This document shows, piece by piece, positions 25,966-31,493 of a DNA stretch of 32,366 bases (positions within the stretch are counted from its first letter, which is position 1; the number at the start of each line of letters is the position of its first letter). Both the position numbers and the translations under genes were made by a program. The notes beneath the pieces were generated by a model, which was not told where the DNA came from, ran no database searches, and was given only the letters and a program-made list of their open reading frames with translations. Origin of the DNA: a virus. The stretch lies in IMG/VR virus record IMGVR_UViG_3300032267_000329, positions 1-32,366 of that record. One strand, 5' to 3'.

Positions 25966-27066
25966 TTACGCCTCTTCTAGTGTTTTAACTCTCGCCGTAA
26001 GCTCTTGCACTGCCTTAATGAGCGGAGCAATAAACTCTTCATATCGTAATGCTTGTTCTGATTCTGGATTGGATTTATCTATTAGCACCCAGCCACCAAA
26101 ATCTACTCCTGAATTTTCTAATGCTTGTTTAACTTCTTGTGATATTAAGCCCCAATGTGTTCGTGTTCCTGCAATTGAATCTCCTTCTGGAGTTACAGAT
26201 CCTTCAATAAATTTATAACTTACTGGCCTTAAATCATTAATAAAATTTAAACCTAAAGATGAATCCAATATATCAGTTTTTAGTCTTAAATCAGATGTGC
26301 TAATTGTTCCTGTATTAGAATAAATTGTTTTCCAGAATTTATTTGAAGAAACTCCATTTGGCACATCAGCTGGTTGTCCAATTGAATATAAATTGTTTGC
26401 TAGCGGATACCAATTTGAATTTACTCCGTATGCAGATGAAGTGGGAATGTTTAATGATATTGTCCCAGGTATCGGATCAATAATTGGTGTATCGCCTGCT
26501 GGGCCTTGTACTCCCTGTGCTCCTGTTGCTCCAGTTGCTCCTCTTGGAATTGTAAAAGCAAATACTGCATTTGTAGAAGTGCCAGTATTTGTAACTGAAG
26601 CATTTGTTCCAGCCGTGCCAGTAGTGGTAGTTCCAATTGCAAGTGTTGTAGGTCCTGCTGGTCCTTGTGCTCCTGTTGGTCCTTGTGGTCCTGCTGGTAA
26701 AACTAAATTTAAAGTTTGAGATGGGCTAGTTCCAGAAATTGTAGCTGCTGCAGAGGATCCGCTTGTGACTGATCCTATTGATAAAATATTTGAAGGACCC
26801 GCTCCACCTACAACTCCATCGATTCCTCTTGGTAAAGTTAAATTAAGAATTGCGGCAGATGCTGTTCCTACATTTGTAACGGCTGCTGGAGTAGAAGCGC
26901 TTACCGTGGAAACAGTTCCTATAGTAATTGTTCCTGATGGCCCCTGTGGCCCTGGATGGGCGTCTAAATAGGCATCTACGTCTGCTGCTAGATAAGCCAG
27001 ATCTCTTGGTACGTCTGGGGTATCTGAGTAGACTGGGTATCTAAAACCTTTTCCTGTTGTAGTCAT
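25966..27066 (-). CDS. Collagen-like fibre with S74 intramolecular chaperone
   Basis: 366 aa. After about 40 residues come three cycles of a short beta module (I-G-T-V...N-V-G-T...L-T-L-P-R-G) joined to Gly-X-Y triplets (for example G-P-Q-G-P-T-G-A-Q-G-P-A-G-P). From Ser258 an S74 chaperone domain follows (S-D-L-R-L-K-T-D-I, W-G-L-I-S-Q-E-V-K), ending in a short coiled coil. Such proteins form trimeric fibres that cut off the chaperone. Prolines sit mostly in the X position of the triplets. The domain is paralogous to that of the large left-end fibre. It is the first gene after the oxygenase array, with a leaderless-type promoter only 20 bases after the last oxygenase stop. Confidence 0.9.
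   Translation of the reverse strand: MTTTGKGFRYPVYSDTPDVPRDLAYLAADVDAYLDAHPGPQGPSGTITIGTVSTVSASTPAAVTNVGTASAAILNLTLPRGIDGVVGGAGPSNILSIGSVTSGSSAAATISGTSPSQTLNLVLPAGPQGPTGAQGPAGPTTLAIGTTTTGTAGTNASVTNTGTSTNAVFAFTIPRGATGATGAQGVQGPAGDTPIIDPIPGTISLNIPTSSAYGVNSNWYPLANNLYSIGQPADVPNGVSSNKFWKTIYSNTGTISTSDLRLKTDILDSSLGLNFINDLRPVSYKFIEGSVTPEGDSIAGTRTHWGLISQEVKQALENSGVDFGGWVLIDKSNPESEQALRYEEFIAPLIKAVQELTARVKTLEEA
26221..26257 (-). repeat. Copy B of the DNA repeat shared by two S74 genes
   Basis: Matches 253-289: 12 bases at 26221-26232 and an exact 22-base match at 26236-26257, with a gap of three bases in both copies. Confidence 0.75.
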
Positions 27067-27072
27067 TTTTTT

Positions 27073-27083
27073 ATTATACCATT
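27073..27083 (-). promoter_or_regulatory. Perfect extended -10 promoter, leaderless type
   Basis: Minus strand AATGGTATAAT (TGG plus consensus TATAAT), then exactly six bases and the ATG at 27066. No good -35; a perfect extended -10 can work without one. Confidence 0.7.
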
Positions 27084-27086
27084 AAT

Positions 27087-27740
27087 TTATTTAGAGTATA
27101 TATGAGCTGGGCTCATCCATCTAGTACCGCTTGTTATTTTTGTAACCTCATGGATATACGGCTCTTGGGATGGGAAAATAATTATACTACCAGCCTTGGG
27201 TTTAATCCTAATGTTTTGATTTTTAAAATTAATCTCTCCGCCTTCGTAATCATCATTAATATATGCAACTAGCGAAAACGCAAGAGAATTATGCCCATCT
27301 TGTCCATCAAAATGAGGACCCATTGATTGACCAGAATTCCATTTTTTTATTAAAATGCCCTTAAGGTTTAGCGAATAATTTTCTTTATTTAATCCATTTA
27401 ATTTTAGGTATCTATCTGCACACATTTCAAATGCCGTTTCAAACTCATTAGATATGTATAGAACTTTTTTATCAATTAAGCTAATATTTTTAGTTGATTT
27501 AACAACATGAGTATCAATTTTTTTAGTTGCTCCATAAACTAAAGAGCTGTCATCACTTGCTGTCCATGGCTCCCACTTAGATATTCTGTTGTAAGACTCT
27601 GGCTGATCATCAATATACTCTATGTGATTTTTTAGTTCAGAGGGAAAACTTAATGCGTTTTCAAAATAAAAAATTTTGTCTTTCTGAATAGTTAATTTAA
27701 ACATGTGAAATTGCTCAAATCCTACTTCGTTATTATTCAT
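27087..27740 (-). CDS. 2OG-Fe(II) oxygenase, prolyl-4-hydroxylase-like (array member 5)
   Basis: 217 aa; overlaps the preceding oxygenase by eight bases, with AGAGGG before the ATG. The double-stranded beta-helix core shows the iron ligands His143-x-Asp145 (P-H-F-D-G) and His197 (Y-I-H-E-V), and Arg207 ten residues later at the position that binds 2-oxoglutarate. The signature I-N-D-D-Y-E-G-G-E-I lies between them. The enzyme should use O2 and 2-oxoglutarate to hydroxylate a substrate. Family members act on peptidyl proline or on other substrates; the target here is unknown, but the next genes encode a collagen-like fibre and a LamG protein. Confidence 0.88.
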   Translation of the reverse strand: MNNNEVGFEQFHMFKLTIQKDKIFYFENALSFPSELKNHIEYIDDQPESYNRISKWEPWTASDDSSLVYGATKKIDTHVVKSTKNISLIDKKVLYISNEFETAFEMCADRYLKLNGLNKENYSLNLKGILIKKWNSGQSMGPHFDGQDGHNSLAFSLVAYINDDYEGGEINFKNQNIRIKPKAGSIIIFPSQEPYIHEVTKITSGTRWMSPAHIYSK

Positions 27741-28497
27741 TTGTGCCCTCTACTTCGTAGGCTGGATAGAGTTCTGATTTTGGAGTTTGTCTTAAACCCT
27801 TTTCTCTTATTTCATTCCATTCTTTTTGTTCAACCGCTTGTCCATCTCTAACTTTTTTAAGCTCAATGGCCCATTCATCTCTAAGTTCCTGTGGATAATC
27901 AGACTCTTCTCTGTCGTCCCAGAAAGAACCTAAAGTGTACCTAACTTTCTTTTTTACCACAGTGACTTCATGCATATTGTCAAAACCTCCAGCAAAAGTA
28001 GCGAGTAGTCCAACTTTTGGAACAATGGTTAAATCAGTCTTTGTAAAATTTAATACCCCGCCTTCAAAATCATCATTTAGATAAATAAAGGTTGCGTATC
28101 TACTTCTAGTAAACGCTCCCGCAACTCCGTCGTTACTTGTATTATCTGAGTGAGGGTGTGCAAATGCACCTGGCTCCCATCTTTGTGAATGAAAGCTAAT
28201 TCTAGACATTTGTTTTGGATCTTTTCCAGCCATGTCGGCTGTAGCAACAATAACTCTTTCTCTTAGACTATCAAAGAAATCTCCTGGTAGGCCACAAGAT
28301 ATTACATCTGGATCATCTAGGTCTGGCATTCTTCCAGAATAAGACTCATAGAAAGATATTTGTTTCCATCCCCACTCATTTTTTGCTTCTTTGATTTTAA
28401 TTAGATTTAGAATTGCATTGCATTCTTGTTCCGTCAAAAAGTTTTCATGAGTAACAATATCATCACGGTGCCTTGTTATTACTATTTCTTTGGTCAT
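27733..28497 (-). CDS. 2OG-Fe(II) oxygenase, prolyl-4-hydroxylase-like (array member 4)
   Basis: 254 aa; GGGAG upstream and a three-base gap from the previous gene. An N-terminal helix (T-E-Q-E-C-N-A-I-L-N-L) of the P4H type precedes the core. Iron ligands are His116-x-Asp118 (P-H-S-D-N) and His176 (M-H-E-V); Arg186 in K-V-R-Y-T-L-G-S-F-W is the likely 2-oxoglutarate residue. L-N-D-D-F-E-G-G is at 140-147. A charged C-terminal helical tail of about 60 residues sets it apart from its neighbours. It is the member whose end most resembles bacterial P4H proteins. Confidence 0.9.
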   Translation of the reverse strand: MTKEIVITRHRDDIVTHENFLTEQECNAILNLIKIKEAKNEWGWKQISFYESYSGRMPDLDDPDVISCGLPGDFFDSLRERVIVATADMAGKDPKQMSRISFHSQRWEPGAFAHPHSDNTSNDGVAGAFTRSRYATFIYLNDDFEGGVLNFTKTDLTIVPKVGLLATFAGGFDNMHEVTVVKKKVRYTLGSFWDDREESDYPQELRDEWAIELKKVRDGQAVEQKEWNEIREKGLRQTPKSELYPAYEVEGTNE

Positions 28498-28500
28498 ATA

Positions 28501-29331
28501 TTACATACTCCCTTGATTGTATGGATTATCTTTTCTTGATTTATATGTATCAAAATCTACTGGAGTATCGTCTACCAAATAAACCATGTTTCTAGGATTA
28601 TCATAAGCAAGTCGATCAGCTTCTTTTTTAAACCAGTTGTGAGCTCCAAATCTTTTTTGTGATGCTAACCATTCTGGGCTTCCGTCGTATGGCACCATCA
28701 CGAAGTTTCTAACAAAGAATTTTTCTTTTCCTTTAATAATCTTAACGCCATGGAAATATGGAACATTTGAAGGAAATACCAAAATATCTCCCGCTACTGG
28801 CTTATGGTTAATTAATTTTCCATCAACATAAAACTCAATGTCTCCTCCATCATAATCATCATTGATATACATGGTACAGGTTATAAAAAATTTATTTCCT
28901 GGCATATCTTTTTCTGAAATAATATAGTCTGTATGATACTGCATGGTCATATTATTTGCCATGCTGTCTACATTTGGATTATACTTAGAATATGAGCATC
29001 CGCTGAATATCCAATCTGGTGGCAAAACAATACCTTGTTTTTGAATATAATCTGCTATTACCTTGTCATAGGCGCTCTCTACTTCTTCAATAAAATTCTT
29101 TTCTTTAATAAACATTGGATCGTTTATTAAATCTTTAGGGTAGTTTGATGCATGCTTTTTTTGAGTATATGTACCAAAGTGTGCCCATGGGTCCCAAGTA
29201 TTTAGAGCATACTTACCTTCAGATGTTTTTTCTGATTCATTCATTACATCATACATCTGCTTTGGGTCTTTTAATACGTTACGATAAACATAAATTTTTG
29301 GAAAAATTTCTACGTATTCTAATTCACTCAT
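28501..29331 (-). CDS. 2OG-Fe(II) oxygenase, prolyl-4-hydroxylase-like (array member 3)
   Basis: I place the start at ATG 29331 (276 aa): it forms an ATGA overlap with the previous stop and has GGGAG ten bases upstream. An in-frame ATG at 29367 would add 12 residues inside the neighbour. Iron ligands are His133-x-Asp135 (Y-H-T-D-Y) and His194 (F-H-G-V). Lys204 stands ten residues later where other members have Arg; animal collagen P4H also uses Lys there. I-N-D-D-Y-D-G-G-D is at 156-164. A C-terminal tail of about 60 residues is of unknown function. Confidence 0.88.
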   Translation of the reverse strand: MSELEYVEIFPKIYVYRNVLKDPKQMYDVMNESEKTSEGKYALNTWDPWAHFGTYTQKKHASNYPKDLINDPMFIKEKNFIEEVESAYDKVIADYIQKQGIVLPPDWIFSGCSYSKYNPNVDSMANNMTMQYHTDYIISEKDMPGNKFFITCTMYINDDYDGGDIEFYVDGKLINHKPVAGDILVFPSNVPYFHGVKIIKGKEKFFVRNFVMVPYDGSPEWLASQKRFGAHNWFKKEADRLAYDNPRNMVYLVDDTPVDFDTYKSRKDNPYNQGSM

Positions 29332-30005
29332 GGCTGTTTTTCTCCCGTATGTTTTTGAATCGTCCAAAAAAATGGCGACGTAAATCTATTTCCTGATTTT
29401 ATTGGTCTTACCCCGTGTGTGTAATACATGTCTCCAGGGAAGAAATATGCTGCCCCAGCTACTGGCTTAAATTCAATTCCATGTTGTGGGAAATATAATT
29501 CTCCACCCTCATAGTCATCATTAAAATAAAACAATCCCGCAAGGTCATACCAGGGGAAATCATTTGCTCTACCCTTTTCTGGTCCAGAGTGAAATTCTTT
29601 ATCTGCATGAGGTTCTTGTCTTGCGCCAACAGGCCATCTAACAATTGCGGGGCCAGTTTCTTTTGCGTCAACATTAAAGAATGCATCCACCTCAATTTTT
29701 AGTCTTGCAATCATGCTGTATATTAAATCTAAAATTGTTGGATCTGAAGCCATTAAAGAATTGTAAGTACAAACTCTATTTTCCCAAATAGTATGGTCAT
29801 ATAGAACTAGGCCGTCGGCATCTCTATGTGTTTCTGTTATGTCCCAAATTTTATTGTTTAATGAAAAACTCATTAACCTATCAATTTCTTCTTGTGTTAA
29901 AAAATTTTTGATTTCTATAATATTGTCTATTGAATTTCCAAAAAATCCAGAAGGCGTTATTGACTTGGGTCTGTTATCGCCCCAATCATTAGCTACTTTT
30001 TGCAT
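29328..30005 (-). CDS. 2OG-Fe(II) oxygenase, prolyl-4-hydroxylase-like (array member 2)
   Basis: 225 aa, with GGTG five bases before the ATG and a promoter at 30023-30051. An N-terminal helix (T-Q-E-E-I-D-R-L-M-S-F) precedes the core. Iron ligands are His133-x-Asp135 (P-H-A-D-K) and His197 (T-H-G-V), with Arg207 in S-G-N-R-F. F-N-D-D-Y-E-G-G-E-L is at 161-170. The G-V-R-P-I-K-S-G-N-R-F segment parallels member 1 (A-M-P-V-K-S-G-M-K-F), so these look like duplicates. The substrate is unknown. Confidence 0.9.
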   Translation of the reverse strand: MQKVANDWGDNRPKSITPSGFFGNSIDNIIEIKNFLTQEEIDRLMSFSLNNKIWDITETHRDADGLVLYDHTIWENRVCTYNSLMASDPTILDLIYSMIARLKIEVDAFFNVDAKETGPAIVRWPVGARQEPHADKEFHSGPEKGRANDFPWYDLAGLFYFNDDYEGGELYFPQHGIEFKPVAGAAYFFPGDMYYTHGVRPIKSGNRFTSPFFWTIQKHTGEKQP

Positions 30006-30022
30006 ATTATCACCATATACTC

Positions 30023-30051
30023 ATTTTACCATTATTCAAGACTATTGACAA
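30023..30051 (-). promoter_or_regulatory. Internal promoter within the oxygenase array
   Basis: -35 TTGTCA (30051-30046), 17-base spacer, extended -10 TGGTAAAAT (30031-30023), then a 17-base stretch with GGTG before the ATG at 30005. This is the most complete promoter in the window by -35, spacing and -10. It overlaps the end of the DUF6065-like gene. Confidence 0.7.
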
Positions 30052-30733
30052 ACAGTCTTATAGTTTTAACCTGATGGCTACCAATGCTTTCTTTTTTATG
30101 GTCTACGGCATCTCTATAGAAATTAGACCATACCCCGCTTGAATTAAGCTTCATAATTTCATTTGAGTACTCTGATTCATTATAGGGTGCTTTTGGCAAT
30201 CCTTCTAAATTTTTAAAATTAATTTCAGAATTTTGTAAATCATTTAAATTAATAGGAATCATGCTTGTAATTGGAGTACCAGCTTTAATTGTTATTATTT
30301 CATTTGGCTTGGTGATCATCCATGCCACTGGAATGTCAGTTGGAAAAAATGAACTACTAATTATAGTTGTAAATGGAGTGGCTCCATCAAAAAATAGGTT
30401 AGGAACTGGCATACAAAGAATACTGATAGATTCATCTGTAACCAGTCTTACCCCTGTTTTAAAACTTATAGTTGCGTTTGCTCTTCCAGCATAGGCATAT
30501 TTTTCTCCAGACAGTATCTTTACGTGTTCGGCATTGCTATCATTAATTCCATCCCAAATAAAGGATATATCTTCTGGAAAAGAAATTGACCATCCTAATT
30601 GATTTGTTAAACCTACTGGAAAACATTTATAAGCATGAGACTCCCAGGTGTTATCCATCCAGTCTCGCTTAATAGTTAAAGGTTTAACAATTCCTAGATC
30701 TGGTTGTGTTTGGTAAGCATCAATTTTATGCAT
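30032..30733 (-). CDS. DUF6065-like protein inside the oxygenase array
   Basis: 233 aa; eight-base overlap with the oxygenase before it. The start resembles DUF6065 as I remember that family: R-D-W-M-D near residue 23, A-Y-K-C-F-P-V-G-L-T-N near 34, then G-W-S-I and F-I-W-D-G. The middle is beta-rich (I-S-I-L-C-M-P-V-P-N-L-F-F) like a cupin or jelly roll. There is no HxD iron motif, so it is not a sixth oxygenase of this type. The family has no function I can state. Its place between oxygenases suggests a shared substrate or a partner role. Confidence 0.65.
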   Translation of the reverse strand: MHKIDAYQTQPDLGIVKPLTIKRDWMDNTWESHAYKCFPVGLTNQLGWSISFPEDISFIWDGINDSNAEHVKILSGEKYAYAGRANATISFKTGVRLVTDESISILCMPVPNLFFDGATPFTTIISSSFFPTDIPVAWMITKPNEIITIKAGTPITSMIPINLNDLQNSEINFKNLEGLPKAPYNESEYSNEIMKLNSSGVWSNFYRDAVDHKKESIGSHQVKTIRLFVNSLE

Positions 30734-31439
30734 TTGAATTTCGGCCAGTTGCAGAATCTTCTTGTACCCACTTGCTTCTCATTTCAACAAATTCTTGTCT
30801 ATGGGCATGATCGTTGTAGTCCAACATTGTTACCAATGAAAATTTCATTCCTGATTTTACTGGCATTGCTCTATGGGAAAATAGATAAGTTGATGGGAAA
30901 ATATATAAATCTCCTGCTGTAGCCTTAATGTTTAAATTAAGCTTTGGAAAATATAGCTCTCCGCCTTCGTAATCATCGTTTACATATGCAACTAGTGAGA
31001 CGGTGGCGCTGTAAGAAAATCCATGATCTGCATGCTCTTGAAAGTGTTGTCCTTCACCGTATCTGATGCAGTTCATCACTTCCCAATAATTCATCTTTAC
31101 GTTGTACATACGGCAATAATCTTCTACCGCAGGATCTTGTGATTTTTTTAAATCTTGCCATAAAGATGAAACTAACTTTTCTGTTTGTGTATTTGGATTT
31201 TTTATTTCACCAACTTTTATATCTTCACAATTTCTATAATCTGGTATTTTTTCGCTGTAGCCAACAAATCCAAAGGTCCATTTATATCTAGTATCTCCTT
31301 CGGCTTCGGCTGATTCGCCTATCTTGTTTAATTGCTCTATAACAGATATGTCTTTTTTAATTGCATTTCTATATACCCAGACGCCTGGGAATAGCTGCTC
31401 TTTTGATGTAAAGCCGTATTGATTATCAATATTATTCAT
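30726..31439 (-). CDS. 2OG-Fe(II) oxygenase, prolyl-4-hydroxylase-like (array member 1)
   Basis: 237 aa, first gene of the array. Iron ligands are His136-x-Asp138 (E-H-A-D-H) and His189 (S-H-R-A), with Lys199 (S-G-M-K-F) at the 2-oxoglutarate position where three members have Arg; Lys is also the residue in animal collagen P4H. V-N-D-D-Y-E-G-G-E-L is at 153-162. No Shine-Dalgarno: an extended -10 with a -35 at 17 bases ends exactly six bases before the ATG, so a leaderless mRNA is predicted. The gene directly upstream encodes the Pro-Pro-Gly-containing Hint protein. Confidence 0.88.
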   Translation of the reverse strand: MNNIDNQYGFTSKEQLFPGVWVYRNAIKKDISVIEQLNKIGESAEAEGDTRYKWTFGFVGYSEKIPDYRNCEDIKVGEIKNPNTQTEKLVSSLWQDLKKSQDPAVEDYCRMYNVKMNYWEVMNCIRYGEGQHFQEHADHGFSYSATVSLVAYVNDDYEGGELYFPKLNLNIKATAGDLYIFPSTYLFSHRAMPVKSGMKFSLVTMLDYNDHAHRQEFVEMRSKWVQEDSATGRNSNA

Positions 31440-31445
31440 AAAAAA

Positions 31446-31474
31446 AGTATACCATTTCTTTTAATGAATAGCAA
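31446..31474 (-). promoter_or_regulatory. Promoter of the oxygenase array, leaderless type
   Basis: -35 TTGCTA (31474-31469), 17-base spacer, extended -10 TGGTATACT (31454-31446), six bases to ATG 31439. The -35 sits in the 3' arm of a hairpin. Confidence 0.65.
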
Positions 31475-31493
31475 TAGGATATCTATTGTTATT
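31467..31493 (-). other. Hairpin between the Hint gene and the oxygenase array
   Basis: Eleven-base arms (10 of 11 paired on the minus strand) around a five-base loop, directly after the Hint gene stop. There is no T tract, so it is a weak terminator candidate. It could instead protect the 3' end of the upstream mRNA or affect the promoter it overlaps. Confidence 0.4.

Noticed and set aside
27102-27116. ATGAGC/GCTCAT hairpin near the end of the last oxygenase gene
   Set aside because: Three-base loop, lies inside the coding region and lacks a T tract; probably chance.
29332-29367. Longer start for the third oxygenase at 29367
   Set aside because: It would overlap the previous gene by 40 bases without a ribosome site; ATG 29331 gives an ATGA junction and GGGAG.
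30032-30733. Sixth 2OG oxygenase
   Set aside because: No HxD motif and no N-D-D-x-x-G-G signature anywhere in the protein.
27087-31439. DNA base-modifying TET/JBP or AlkB enzymes
   Set aside because: The N-D-D-[Y/F]-x-G-G and H-x-D...H...K/R spacing resemble P4H-type oxygenases; no DNA-modification genes are seen nearby. Not fully excluded without a profile search.
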